A program made the translations under genes and the position numbers. Below, piece by piece: positions 25,212 through 34,004 of a stretch of DNA of 64,000 nt (positions within the stretch are counted from its first letter, which is position 1; every line of letters starts with the position of its first letter). Below the pieces are notes generated by a model. It was not told the origin of the DNA. It made no database searches and saw only the letters and a program-made list of their open reading frames with translations. The DNA comes from an uncultured bacterium (GTDB lineage: Bacteria > Actinomycetota > Coriobacteriia > Coriobacteriales > Coriobacteriaceae), in the NCBI GenBank assembly GCA_905215505.1, contig CAJMPU010000003.1, positions 62,001 to 126,000 of the forward strand, read 5' to 3'.

Positions 25212-26047
25212 TGCTGTTTAGGCTGGTCGCCGCGGACCTGAGGACCGTTTTGAAGAAGAACATCATTACTTATATTGCGATCGCGGCAGTGACCGTTGCG
25301 AACTTGGTGTACGCCTACGGATTGTCTTCTGTGTATGGGGTTCGGACGGATACCTTGGGGTTTGCGGATAATCTCGCGCTCGTGTTTGCCGGATCTGCTC
25401 CGTTTGAGCCTAGGCCCGGGGTCATGTTTGTGCCTCCGCTAGGATGGCTTTTTCTCATTCTGCTTATTCTCTATACAACACTCGATTATCCGACCGAATC
25501 GTTGCACGGGCTTGGTTTGCAAGCGCTTGTTCGATGCCGGGCAAGAACCCTTTGGTGGGTCTCGCGTTTTATCTTGGTGGCGGCGGTAACGGCATTTTCG
25601 CTGCTCGTGGTGGTTTGCTCTGTTGTGATTTGGAGCTTGGTGGTGAGCTCCTCGTTCAGCGCGGTCGTCCATGGCGAGTCGCTTCAGCTGGCCAATTTGG
25701 CGCCGTGGTTTCTCAAAGCTGCCGAGGCGGATGCGCTGCCGTTTTTCGTAGGACTCTTTTTTGCTTTCGAGGCGCTTGCGTTTGCGCAGGCAGTGATTGG
25801 CTTTGTACTTGGGCCGTCGGTCTCGTTTGTGGTTGTAACGAGCTACCTGATCTGCTCGGCATATGCGCGACATTGGGCGCTATTGGGTAACGCCTTGATG
25901 CTGTTGCGCTGGGGCGGAATTGTCAAAGAGGGAATCGCGGCGGGCTCGAGTGGCTTGTTTTCAATTGTGATTATGTCGTTATGCCTATCGTTGGGTGGAC
26001 TGTGGTTTCGAAGGGCCGACCTTATAGAAAAGGGGGACAAGATATGA
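25211..26047 (+). CDS. ABC-2 type transporter permease, second subunit
   Basis: A 278-residue membrane protein with about six spans. It begins MLFRLVAADLRTVLKKNIITYIAIAAV, the usual short cytoplasmic N-terminus followed by a span. No close family name can be given from sequence. Overlaps both neighbours (TGATG at its start, ATGA at its end), so the four genes are translationally coupled. Confidence 0.72.
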   Translation: MLFRLVAADLRTVLKKNIITYIAIAAVTVANLVYAYGLSSVYGVRTDTLGFADNLALVFAGSAPFEPRPGVMFVPPLGWLFLILLILYTTLDYPTESLHGLGLQALVRCRARTLWWVSRFILVAAVTAFSLLVVVCSVVIWSLVVSSSFSAVVHGESLQLANLAPWFLKAAEADALPFFVGLFFAFEALAFAQAVIGFVLGPSVSFVVVTSYLICSAYARHWALLGNALMLLRWGGIVKEGIAAGSSGLFSIVIMSLCLSLGGLWFRRADLIEKGDKI

Positions 26048-26688
26048 GCGTGATCGTTAGGGACGTATCGAAGCGCATGGGCAAAAACGATGTTCTGCGC
26101 AACGTGTCCATCGAGGTTGACCCTGGGACTGTGGTCGGACTTCAGGGGATAAACGGTTCGGGCAAGACCATGCTCATGCGAGCGGTCTGCGGATTGATCA
26201 AGCCTGCCGAAGGCGAAATCTCTATCGATGGCCAAAGGCTTGGGGCGGACATCTCGTTCCCGCCGAGTCTGGGGATGTTGATCGAGGCTCCTTCCTTTTT
26301 GGGATATCTGTCTGGCTACGACAATCTGGAGCTCATCGCTCAGATCAAGGGCGTTGCCACCCCCGAGGACATTCGCTCTGCCCTGCGGCTCGTGGGGCTC
26401 GATACAGACGAAAAAAAGAAGTTCCGAGCATACTCGCTTGGGATGAAGCAACGTCTGGGGATAGCTGCGGCAATTATGGAAAAGCCGAAGCTGCTTGTTC
26501 TCGATGAGCCAACAAATGCCCTCGACGAAGCGGGCGTTGGAATGCTCAAGCGCGTTGTGGCGATGGCGGCCTCAACGGGTCGCGAGGTTATTCTGTCCAG
26601 CCATGACGGAGAGGTGCTCGAGGAGCTGGCCGATCGGGTTTACTGCATGCGCGACGGTGCCGTTGTGAAAGTTCGGGAAAGGTCGTGA
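26044..26688 (+). CDS. ABC transporter ATP-binding protein (BcrA/lantibiotic-immunity type)
   Basis: A 214-residue ATPase with Walker A GINGSGKT (about 37-44), signature YSLGMKQR in place of LSGGQ, Walker B LLVLDEPTNALD, and the switch His in LSSHDGE. The SLGMKQR signature is typical of ATPases that power ABC-2 exporters for peptides and antibiotics. The start at 26044 makes an ATGA overlap with the permease stop; the frame is open from 25981 inside the permease gene. Drives the exporter formed by the two upstream gene products. Confidence 0.9.
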   Translation: MSVIVRDVSKRMGKNDVLRNVSIEVDPGTVVGLQGINGSGKTMLMRAVCGLIKPAEGEISIDGQRLGADISFPPSLGMLIEAPSFLGYLSGYDNLELIAQIKGVATPEDIRSALRLVGLDTDEKKKFRAYSLGMKQRLGIAAAIMEKPKLLVLDEPTNALDEAGVGMLKRVVAMAASTGREVILSSHDGEVLEELADRVYCMRDGAVVKVRERS

Positions 26689-27353
26689 GCGCGATGAAGA
26701 AGGCCCTGTGGACGAGAAGGGCGGTGCTCGCTCTTTTCGGCTGTGCTGCTACCGGCCTTGCGGGCATGAGGGTGAGCGTCGTTAACGGGAACCGGACGGT
26801 CATTCCTGAGAAATATTATGCGGAGGGCGAATGGCTCTCGATGGATGGGGCGTTTCTGGGTTCGAAGGATGTGGCGACTGACGGGTATTCGTTTTGCATA
26901 GACGGGGCGGAGCTGCTCACGCCGCGCGAGTATCTCAAGCGTGCGCATGATGATTATTCAAAATATGGCATCGTGGATACGAAAACGAAATTGAAGGACG
27001 CCGACACCACATGTGTTATCGCCGTAAAGATGCGTGTCAGGAATAAGGACAATGTCGAAGGTGGCATCAAGACGTATGCTTGGCATTTGGTACCGGAGCA
27101 CGCGCCAAACTATGACTTTGTGGTCAATACCGATCTGATAACGCAGGCAATGCCGGCCCTGGGCGGTTCTGCTGCGTTTGCTGTACAGGTTGGGGCGGAG
27201 AACGAGTTGCTCGTCCCATTCATGATGCAAAACACCAACGACTATTTCGAAGGTTACGAGACCGTTCGTTTTGAGAAAGCATTTCCCGGGACTTACACGA
27301 TGAAGATGACCGATCTGCCGGAGCGAAGGCTCTTAAGGTTTGAAGTGAAGTAG
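26685..27353 (+). CDS. Exported hypothetical protein linked to the ABC exporter
   Basis: A 222-residue protein with an N-terminal signal or anchor (TRRAVLALFGCAATGLAGM). The twin Arg before the hydrophobic stretch would allow Tat export, but the motif is incomplete. The remaining domain is probably beta-rich, with an acidic pattern and no catalytic motif I recognise; DUF5028-type proteins found beside similar exporters are a possible match. GTG 26685 overlaps the ATPase stop as GTGA; ATG 26694 is an alternative. Being fourth in a coupled operon suggests it is an accessory or immunity-like component. Confidence 0.65.
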   Translation: MSAMKKALWTRRAVLALFGCAATGLAGMRVSVVNGNRTVIPEKYYAEGEWLSMDGAFLGSKDVATDGYSFCIDGAELLTPREYLKRAHDDYSKYGIVDTKTKLKDADTTCVIAVKMRVRNKDNVEGGIKTYAWHLVPEHAPNYDFVVNTDLITQAMPALGGSAAFAVQVGAENELLVPFMMQNTNDYFEGYETVRFEKAFPGTYTMKMTDLPERRLLRFEVK

Positions 27354-27388
27354 CTCGAGAGTTAGGCAAAATGGGTCCATCGGCGGTA

Positions 27389-27432
27389 CCCGCGCCCGAT
27401 TTCAGGCGCTCCGACTCGGAATCGGGCGCGGG
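27389..27432. terminator. Perfect 12-bp hairpin between convergent genes
   Basis: Arms CCCGCGCCCGAT (27389-27400) and ATCGGGCGCGGG (27421-27432), loop 20 bases. It sits between two convergent stop codons. No strong T-run is present on either strand, so it is at best a partial bidirectional terminator. Confidence 0.5.
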
Positions 27433-27458
27433 ACGAGGCACCTTCGGTGTCGGCCGGA

Positions 27459-28178
27459 TTACCGCTTCTTCTTCTTGTTCTTCTTCTGCTTGCGCTGCTT
27501 GCCCTTGTTGCCCTGGGGCTTGTCGGCCTGTTTTGCTTCGGCAGCGGCCTTTTCTGCCTTCATCTTCTTGCGTTTGGTCTCGATGCGGAGTTTTTTGTTG
27601 ATGCGCGCCTTAAGGAAGGCGCCAAACTGCTCGGCATCGCCGCGAACAAAGGTGTCCTTGGGGATCGTCACGCCCTGGTCGGCGAACATGGCCACAAAGA
27701 TGCGCTCGCCGTCGAGCACGTGGTCGAGCTTCTCAAACGGGAAGAACTGCGACTTGCCGCTCTTGCCCCAGACCATCAGGCCGTCCTCGTTGGCGGCGAC
27801 GCGGCGGTAGCGGCCGCCCATGGACTCGTCTGCCTCGACGGCATCGATAAAGTCGCGCGCGAGCGTATGGTGCAGATTTTTGCTCCACCAGGCCAAAAAG
27901 GCGCCGAACACGATCAGCACGACGCCGAACTTGATCCAGCTGCCGCCGGCCACCAGCATGCCGATGCCGATGAGCACGGCAATCGCGGCGGCGACGTACA
28001 GGGAGCCACGGCGCCTGGGCGAGGCGACCAGGCGGGCGAAGTCGGTGACGAGGTCGTTTTCGTACTGATACTCGTTGAGGTACAGAATGCCGTCATCGGC
28101 CGCGGCCTGCGCCTCGAGCGCGACCTCGACCTGGTCGGCTGCTTCGGAGGGAATGAGGTTGCTCTCTGCGTCTGCCAT
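27459..28178 (-). CDS. YcxB-like membrane protein with Lys-rich tail
   Basis: A 239-residue protein with two adjacent spans (about 60-105, LYVAAAIAVLIGIGMLVAGG and FGVVLIVFGAFLAWW) followed by a domain containing YRRVAANEDGLMVWGKSGKSQFFPFEKLDHVLDGERIFVAMFADQGVTIPKDTF, the pattern of YcxB-like proteins. The tail is extremely basic (KKNKKKKR), possibly nucleic-acid or membrane-surface contacting. Function unknown. Divergent from dnaX. Confidence 0.7.
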   Translation of the reverse strand: MADAESNLIPSEAADQVEVALEAQAAADDGILYLNEYQYENDLVTDFARLVASPRRRGSLYVAAAIAVLIGIGMLVAGGSWIKFGVVLIVFGAFLAWWSKNLHHTLARDFIDAVEADESMGGRYRRVAANEDGLMVWGKSGKSQFFPFEKLDHVLDGERIFVAMFADQGVTIPKDTFVRGDAEQFGAFLKARINKKLRIETKRKKMKAEKAAAEAKQADKPQGNKGKQRKQKKNKKKKR

Positions 28179-28294
28179 GCTCTTTGGACTCCTATCGCGG
28201 CGGACTCGCCGTACGGGTTATTATGGAATGCAGTATGCCGTGCGACCGCATGGCCGCCGCGGCAACAAGACTCAGTATACCCGGGGGAGCACCC

Positions 28295-30778
28295 ATGGAA
28301 TCGTTGTACCGAAAGTATCGCCCGCTCACCTTCGACTCCGTGGTGGGCCAGCAGCATATCGTCTCGACGCTCGAGCACGCCATCACCGAGGGGCGCCTGT
28401 CCCACGCCTACCTGTTCTGCGGACCGCGCGGCACGGGCAAGACCACCATGGCGCGCATTCTGGCCAAGGCGCTGCTGTGCCGCAATGCCGAGGCGGCGCG
28501 CGCCGAGGGTGCAAGCGGCTGCATGCCCGACGGTACTTGCGAGGAGTGCGAGCTCATTGCCGAGGGCAACCACCCCGATGTCTACGAGCTCGATGCCGCA
28601 AGCCGTACCGGCGTGGACAACGTGCGCGAGGAGATCATCAACTCCGTCAACTTTGCCCCGGTGCGCGGCAAGTACAAGATCTATATCATCGACGAGGTCC
28701 ACATGCTCACGACGGCGGCGTTCAACGCGCTGCTCAAGACGCTTGAGGAGCCGCCGGCACACGTGATCTTTGTGCTGTGCACCACCGACCCGCAAAAGAT
28801 TCTGGAGACCATCCTCTCACGCTGCCAGCGTTTCGATTTCCATCGCATCGGCAACGAGGATATTGCGCATCGACTGTCCTACGTGTGCGAGCAGGAGGGA
28901 TTCGATTACGACGACGAGGCGCTGGCCATCGTGGCGCGCCATGCAAAGGGCGGCATGCGCGACGCGTTGTCCACGCTGGAACAGCTGAGCGTTTTTGGCA
29001 ACGGCGCTGTGCATGCGGACGATGCCCGCTCGCTTTTGGGCGAGGTTTCGGACCAGATTCTGGGCGAGTTTTCCCGCGCCATTGCCGATCGTGATGTTGC
29101 CGAGCTCTATGGACTGATCCGTGCGCAGGTCGAGGAAGGAAACGACCTGCTGGAGCTGACGCGCGACCTGGTAGCGCATGTGCGTGACGTGTACGTTGCC
29201 TGCGTTGTCGGTGCCCGTGCCGAGCTGTTTGAGGGCGGCTCCGAGCAGGCCGAGGCGCTTGCTGCCGAGGCCGCTGCCTTTGGCGAGCATCCTGCCGACC
29301 GCCTGGCCCGCGTGCTGACGGTGCTCGACGATGCCGCACTGGAGATGAGGGGCGCGAGCGACGTGCGCCTGGTGCTCGAGATCGCCTGCACGCGCCTGGC
29401 ACGTCCCGAGGCCGATTTAACGATTGAGGCATTGGCCGAGCGCGTGGCTCGCTTGGAGGCCATGGTTGCCAACGGCGCCGTGCCGGCGAGCGTGGCTGCT
29501 GCTCAGGCCGCCGCGCCTGCAGCATCCGTACCCGCTGCTGCCCAGCAGCCGACGCTCATTTCGGGCGCCCGTGCTGCCGCTCCGGCGGCATCCGCTGCCC
29601 CCGCTGGTACGTCCGCGCGCCAGGGCGGTATGCCTTGGGACCGTGGTGCTGCTGTTCCGGCTGCCCAGCCTGCGTCCCGTTCTGCGTCCGTGTCAGCTTC
29701 CAAGCCTGCAGCGCCTGCACCTCAGTCTGCGCCGACTCCGACGCCTCAGCCCGTTGCGGCCCCCGCGCCTGCCACCGCTCCGGTACCTAAGCCCCAGTCC
29801 AACAATGCCGCCCAGGTTGCTGCCGCCGGTACTGCCGAGACGCCCGCGGTCGAGGATGCCGGAGAGCTGCAGCGCAAATGGGCCGAGGTTGTCGAGCGTG
29901 TCAAGGCGCGTCAGGCTTCCTACGCAGGGCTTTTGCTCAACGCCCGCGCCACGGCCGACGACGGCTCCAAGCTCACGGTCTCGTTCCCCGCGGGTTCGAC
30001 TTTTGCCATTAAGATGCTCGGTCGCGCCGATACGCAGTCGGTGGTCCTGCCGACGGTTTGCGCGGTCTTCGGTCGTCGTACCGTCGACTATGTCCTGGAT
30101 GGGGGTGGCACGCCGGCTCCTCAACATGAGGAGCATTCTCCATCTGCACGGGCTGCGGTATCTGCGGACCCGCAACCCGTGTCCTCGGCGGCCCCTGTAT
30201 CCTCGAGCGCCAGCGCGACGCAGCCAAAAGCGGCGCCGGTAGCGGCACCGACCCTGTCGGCGCCTAAGCCCGCGGCGCCCAAACCGGCTGCTCCGGCTCC
30301 CGCGCCCAAGCCCGCTGCCGCGCCTGCGCCCAAGTCATCCGACCTAGCTAAGGCCCCCTGGCTACGCTCCGACAATCCCGCCGGTGCTCCTGCCACGGGC
30401 AAGCTCCCGACCGAGCCCGCACCCCGAGCGCCCGAGCGCGCGTCCGCTCCCAAGGCTCAGCCCGCCGCGCCGTCTGCGCCGTGGGAATCCGAGCAGGTTC
30501 CCTACGACGATGTCATGGTCGGCGGTTTTGCTGCCGATGCCGGCGGGGACGATCTGCCCCCGTTCGACGTGCCGGGTGCGGCGTCCGCGCCCAAGCCCGC
30601 TGCAACTGCCCCCAAAGAGGAGGACGCTCCTGCGGCTCCCTGGGAGTCCAACCCCGGCGCGGGCAGCCCCTTCGGCCATCAAGGCGCAGCCCCAAGCATC
30701 CCGCAGACCGAGGACGAGGCCAAAGCCCTCATCCGCAGCGTCTTCGGCCAGTCCACCATCTTCAAACCGGTGGAGTAG
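28295..30778 (+). CDS. dnaX: DNA polymerase III subunit gamma/tau
   Basis: An 827-residue clamp-loader subunit. The AAA+ module (about 1-220) has Walker A GPRGTGKTT near 43, zinc-binding Cys in CRNAEAARAEGASGCMPDGTCEEC, Walker B IDEVHML near 133 and the sensor/SRC region LSRCQRFDFHRI. A helical domain III follows to about 390, then a long Ala/Pro-rich region (about 405-800) typical of tau linkers in high-GC bacteria, ending in IRSVFGQSTIFKPVE. It loads the sliding clamp and couples polymerase to helicase. ATG 28295 is preceded by GGGGGAG. ybaB and recR follow after two small genes, similar to the dnaX-ybaB-recR order in Bacillus. Confidence 0.95.
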   Translation: MESLYRKYRPLTFDSVVGQQHIVSTLEHAITEGRLSHAYLFCGPRGTGKTTMARILAKALLCRNAEAARAEGASGCMPDGTCEECELIAEGNHPDVYELDAASRTGVDNVREEIINSVNFAPVRGKYKIYIIDEVHMLTTAAFNALLKTLEEPPAHVIFVLCTTDPQKILETILSRCQRFDFHRIGNEDIAHRLSYVCEQEGFDYDDEALAIVARHAKGGMRDALSTLEQLSVFGNGAVHADDARSLLGEVSDQILGEFSRAIADRDVAELYGLIRAQVEEGNDLLELTRDLVAHVRDVYVACVVGARAELFEGGSEQAEALAAEAAAFGEHPADRLARVLTVLDDAALEMRGASDVRLVLEIACTRLARPEADLTIEALAERVARLEAMVANGAVPASVAAAQAAAPAASVPAAAQQPTLISGARAAAPAASAAPAGTSARQGGMPWDRGAAVPAAQPASRSASVSASKPAAPAPQSAPTPTPQPVAAPAPATAPVPKPQSNNAAQVAAAGTAETPAVEDAGELQRKWAEVVERVKARQASYAGLLLNARATADDGSKLTVSFPAGSTFAIKMLGRADTQSVVLPTVCAVFGRRTVDYVLDGGGTPAPQHEEHSPSARAAVSADPQPVSSAAPVSSSASATQPKAAPVAAPTLSAPKPAAPKPAAPAPAPKPAAAPAPKSSDLAKAPWLRSDNPAGAPATGKLPTEPAPRAPERASAPKAQPAAPSAPWESEQVPYDDVMVGGFAADAGGDDLPPFDVPGAASAPKPAATAPKEEDAPAAPWESNPGAGSPFGHQGAAPSIPQTEDEAKALIRSVFGQSTIFKPVE

Positions 30779-30832
30779 CTGTACGGGCGGGTATACTGCT
30801 CAGGAAGAGACTTCTTTGAACGGAGCGAGCTT

Positions 30833-31093
30833 ATGATGTGGGAATATGTCCGCCTCGAGGACGATACGCAAGTTTCGTATTCCGAAGTCCGTGAGGACAA
30901 CACGGTGAAGGTCGTTGTGGAGCGCCCGCGCGATTGGGGTTTTGACGCGGCGGAGTGTATCTTGCCGGCATTCAATTGGGTGTCACATGAGGGCTTTAGC
31001 GAAGCGGACCTCAAAGAACTCGATGATTTCGTGCGTAACAATGCCCCGCTCATCCTGCGTTTTGCCTACGAAGGCGGACGAGTCTATGCCTAG
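30833..31093 (+). CDS. Small acidic hypothetical protein
   Basis: An 86-residue protein beginning MMWEYVRLEDDTQVSYSEV with an ACGGAGCG site at good spacing from ATG 30833. It has no membrane segment or Cys motif beyond one Cys. I do not recognise a family. Its position 54 bases after dnaX suggests possible read-through from that gene. Confidence 0.65.
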   Translation: MMWEYVRLEDDTQVSYSEVREDNTVKVVVERPRDWGFDAAECILPAFNWVSHEGFSEADLKELDDFVRNNAPLILRFAYEGGRVYA

Positions 31094-31115
31094 TCTCTTC
31101 CGACTCGGCCATATA

Positions 31116-31583
31116 TCACTTTCTTTTGTCCGGGCGCATTTGTATTTCGGACATGTGTAGTGTGGTGCCGCGTATATCGCATTCGAGCAGACAAGCGCGT
31201 GACGGTCGGCCTAGGATGCTGAGGTCGATACGATACGTCGCATGGCCGTCCGTGTACTCGACTTGCTCGGCGTTGACGGTTGCTCCGATTGTAAATAAAG
31301 AGCCCAGTTCGGCATCGACAATCTTGGAGTCCTTTATCTTGACCTTGAACTCTTGGTAGAGGGACGGGCTGTTGTAGTAAATGGTTCGGGTTCCGTCGGT
31401 GCATTCATCGGTCGTCTCCCATTTGACGACGGGCTGGTCCGAGCTGGCTATCAGCAGTTCTGCTCCAAAAGCTATGGCATGGGTGATGACAACCAGCAAT
31501 GCCCAGCCGACAAAGAGATAGAGAACCACATATGCAACGGGGTGTTTTGAGCGGATGTTTTGGAGCGCGTCGGGGGCATTCAT
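31116..31583 (-). CDS. Anchored hypothetical protein
   Basis: A 155-residue protein with one N-terminal span (about 17-42, VAYVVLYLFVGWALLVVITHAIAF) and an outer beta-rich domain with three Cys. GGAGG eight bases before ATG 31583 fixes the start. Family unknown. Convergent with the previous small gene and divergent from ybaB. Confidence 0.65.
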   Translation of the reverse strand: MNAPDALQNIRSKHPVAYVVLYLFVGWALLVVITHAIAFGAELLIASSDQPVVKWETTDECTDGTRTIYYNSPSLYQEFKVKIKDSKIVDAELGSLFTIGATVNAEQVEYTDGHATYRIDLSILGRPSRACLLECDIRGTTLHMSEIQMRPDKRK

Positions 31584-31922
31584 GGGGCACCTCCAAATTG
31601 CAATCTATGACAATCAAATTATACCCTGCCGCCATGTGCTCCGCCTCGAGCAGCGGTTTGGCATTTAGCTATTTAGTGGCACACATGAAATGCCGGATTC
31701 GGCTCTACTAGATTGAGTATGCGATATTATGCAACCTTGCATAATTCGGCCTTGCATAATCTTTGCGCGTGGTTTGTATTAGAGGACATGTATATCGACT
31801 GAGGTAGCGTGTCCGCCCCGCTTGCTTGCCCCGCGCCGTGGTACGATTTTTGAGTTTGAAAGTCCCGTCGCGCTCCGGCTGCCCTTGCAGCTTGTCGCGC
31901 GGCCGCACGTAAAGGAGCCATC
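31584..31922. promoter_or_regulatory. Divergent intergenic region with a 20-bp perfect palindrome
   Basis: The notable element is ATTATGCAA-CC-TTGCATAAT at 31726-31745, a perfect palindrome, with a third half-site TTGCATAAT at 31752-31760. The spacing of half-sites suggests a dimeric repressor or activator site. The bound protein is not obvious. The rest carries the AAAGGAG ribosome-binding site of ybaB at 31911-31917 and no recognisable RNA gene. Confidence 0.55.
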
Positions 31923-32243
31923 ATGGCCGGTATGAACATGCAGCAAATGATGAAGCAGGCTCGCAAGATGCAGGAGCAGCTTGCCGCCGCGCAGGAAAAC
32001 CTTAAGTCCCAGACCGTCGACGCCTCTGCCGGCGGCGGCATGGTCAAGGTGACCGTTAACGGCGAGATGGAGCTCGTCAACCTCACCATCGACCCCGATG
32101 CCCTCGATCCCGAGGACGTCGATATGCTGCAGGACATGATCATGGCTGCCGTCAACGAGGCCGTCCGCGGTGTCAACGAGCTTGCCAACAAGCAGATGGG
32201 CGCCATCACCGGCGGCCTCAACATCCCGGGCATGCCGTTCTAA
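31923..32243 (+). CDS. ybaB: YbaB/EbfC family nucleoid-associated protein
   Basis: A 106-residue DNA-binding protein with the Met/Gln-rich helix [27 protein letters not shown], a beta-hairpin centred on [20 protein letters not shown], and a C-terminal helix. This is full length for the family. It is directly followed by recR, the standard pairing. AAAGGAG precedes the start. Confidence 0.95.
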   Translation: MAGMNMQQMMKQARKMQEQLAAAQENLKSQTVDASAGGGMVKVTVNGEMELVNLTIDPDALDPEDVDMLQDMIMAAVNEAVRGVNELANKQMGAITGGLNIPGMPF

Positions 32244-32256
32244 GACACGCATATAT

Positions 32257-32853
32257 ATGAGTGCCAACCATAGTCTGCAAAAATTGCTCGATGAGCTGGG
32301 CCGTCTGCCGGGCATTGGTCCCAAGTCGGCCCAGCGCATCGCCTATTACCTGCTCGAGGCCGATGCCGAGGAGGCCCGCCGCCTGGCCGAGGCCATCCTG
32401 GAGGTTAAGCAGGAGGTCCACTTTTGCAGCCGTTGCTTTAACTACGCCACGGCCGACGAGTGCTCCATCTGCCAGGATTCGATGCGCGACACTACTCGCA
32501 TTTGCGTGGTGGGCGAGCCGCGCGACGTCCAGGCAATCGAGCGCACGGGCAGCTATCATGGCCTGTACCATGTGCTGGGCGGCGTGATCAGTCCCATGGA
32601 CAAGATTGGTCCCGAGCAGTTGCACATTCGTGAGCTGCTGGCACGCTTGGGCCACGAGGACATCCACGAGGTCATCATCGCCACCAACCCCAATATCGAG
32701 GGCGAGACCACGGCGAGCTACCTGGCCCGCACTATCAAGCCGCTGGGCGTTGAGGTATCGCGTCTGGCGAGCGGCCTTCCCGTGGGCGGCGACCTGGAGT
32801 ATGCCGACGAGCTTACGCTTGGGCGCGCCATCGAGGCCCGTCGCACGATTTAG
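32257..32853 (+). CDS. recR: Recombination mediator RecR
   Basis: A 198-residue protein with an HhH motif at the N-terminus ([20 protein letters not shown]), a four-Cys zinc finger ([18 protein letters not shown]), a Toprim domain ([14 protein letters not shown]...) and the C-terminal Walker-like region. RecR acts with RecO/RecF to load RecA at gaps. ATG 32257 gives the canonical N-terminus; the frame extends further upstream into ybaB. Starts 13 bases after ybaB. Confidence 0.95.
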   Translation: MSANHSLQKLLDELGRLPGIGPKSAQRIAYYLLEADAEEARRLAEAILEVKQEVHFCSRCFNYATADECSICQDSMRDTTRICVVGEPRDVQAIERTGSYHGLYHVLGGVISPMDKIGPEQLHIRELLARLGHEDIHEVIIATNPNIEGETTASYLARTIKPLGVEVSRLASGLPVGGDLEYADELTLGRAIEARRTI

Positions 32854-32890
32854 GTGGCGAGCCTGCTCCTGCCGTATGTCTTCATCGCGA

Positions 32891-32920
32891 CGCACGGGGT
32901 AGCCATAATTTCCCCGTGCG
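32891..32920 (+). terminator. Hairpin after recR
   Basis: Perfect nine-base arms CGCACGGGG and CCCCGTGCG with a 12-base loop, 37 bases past the recR stop. The downstream sequence ACTGTAAGTTTG has only a short T tract, so termination strength is uncertain. Confidence 0.55.
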
Positions 32921-33058
32921 ACTGTAAGTTTGTTGTGCAACAAAGATGCTTTGTATCCGCTTATCGCATGGATGCTTCCACTCGCATCCTTAATTTGCCC
33001 ATTCGTTGCGCAACCTTTTGGGTTCGCTGATACACTCAAATATGGATTCGAATGAATG

Positions 33059-33083
33059 CGCCGCTCCCGAGCGGCGTGTTTTT
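33059..33083 (+). terminator. Short hairpin with T-run just before the next gene
   Basis: Arms CGCCGCT (33059-33065) and AGCGGCG (33070-33076) with loop CCCG, then TGTTTTTGTT. It ends at the GGAGGAG ribosome-binding site of the gene at 33099 and could act as an attenuator for the following signalling operon. Confidence 0.5.
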
Positions 33084-33098
33084 GTTGGAGGAGAACGC

Positions 33099-34004
33099 AT
33101 GCGGCCCGGTGGCACTCAGACAAAGCGCGGCGCCGCGGTGCGCATGCGACGCCGACTGGGCTTGGCGCCGCGGGCGTACGCACTGCTGTCTTGCTCGCTG
33201 GTGCTGGTCATAGCTGGCGTTTCTGCCTATGGCATGACCGTGCCGTCCATGATGCAGGCACATGCCGCACGCGAACCGCGCGTGGGGCATGAGGTCAAAA
33301 GTGACCTGGGGACCACGACTGGATATGCTTGGGCAAGTGTGGTCGCGCATATTGTGTTTGGCACCGGCGACGCGGACGGCGCCGAGGCCCCGGACAACGA
33401 AGTCACGCTTGCCAATGGCAAAACCATCGTGCTCACCAACACCAAGATCATCGATCGGTTGTCCAACAATAGCGTGGCGGCAACGGTGAATAAGGTCGAG
33501 CAGCAGAAGGAGCAGGACGCCCAGCAGTCCGGAAAGCCCGGTAGCTCGGATACTTCTGGCTCCGGCTCGGATTCGTCGAGTTCGGGCGGTGGCTCTGGGT
33601 CGGGTTCCTCTGCTGGAGGGTCTGGAAACGGCGGCTCGACGGGCGGCAACACTGACAACGATGCAAACTCCGGTGGCCTTTCCGCTGCTGAGGAAGAGAG
33701 CATTCACAGCTGGCTTGTGACCAAGTACAACATGCTCGACGGCTATGTTTCTCGTGCCAATGACGTGGTCTCGACCTATAACTCTACGGGAGATCCCAGG
33801 CCGTGCGACAGCCTGGTCGGGGAGATGTTTGTCATTCGAGCCGAGTTCGGTCGTCAGACATTCTCGCCCCGGTCAAAGTGGTATCAGCAGTATGCCAATC
33901 TGTGGGGCTGTTACACCAACCTATGTCAATGGGTCGGCCATTACGGCGATGATGACGTCGCGCTCGGTAACTTCAACAATAACGTGGCGGCGCTTGCCCT
34001 ATGA
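33099..34004 (+). CDS. Anchored hypothetical protein with Ser/Gly-rich linker
   Basis: A 301-residue protein. A basic N-terminus and one span (about 27-50, AYALLSCSLVLVIAGVSAYGM) lead to an outer region, a Ser/Gly low-complexity linker (about 150-190) and a C-terminal helical domain with four Cys and several Trp/Tyr. The stop overlaps the kinase start (ATGA), so it is coupled to a kinase and FHA gene. It may be the outer sensor or a phosphorylation target of that set, which is inference from operon position. The start is set by GGAGGAG. Confidence 0.65.
   Translation: MRPGGTQTKRGAAVRMRRRLGLAPRAYALLSCSLVLVIAGVSAYGMTVPSMMQAHAAREPRVGHEVKSDLGTTTGYAWASVVAHIVFGTGDADGAEAPDNEVTLANGKTIVLTNTKIIDRLSNNSVAATVNKVEQQKEQDAQQSGKPGSSDTSGSGSDSSSSGGGSGSGSSAGGSGNGGSTGGNTDNDANSGGLSAAEEESIHSWLVTKYNMLDGYVSRANDVVSTYNSTGDPRPCDSLVGEMFVIRAEFGRQTFSPRSKWYQQYANLWGCYTNLCQWVGHYGDDDVALGNFNNNVAALAL

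Noticed and set aside
28179..28294. Signal recognition particle RNA upstream of dnaX, as in Bacillus
   Set aside because: The conserved GGAAGGAAGCAGCC-type core is absent here and in 31584-31922.
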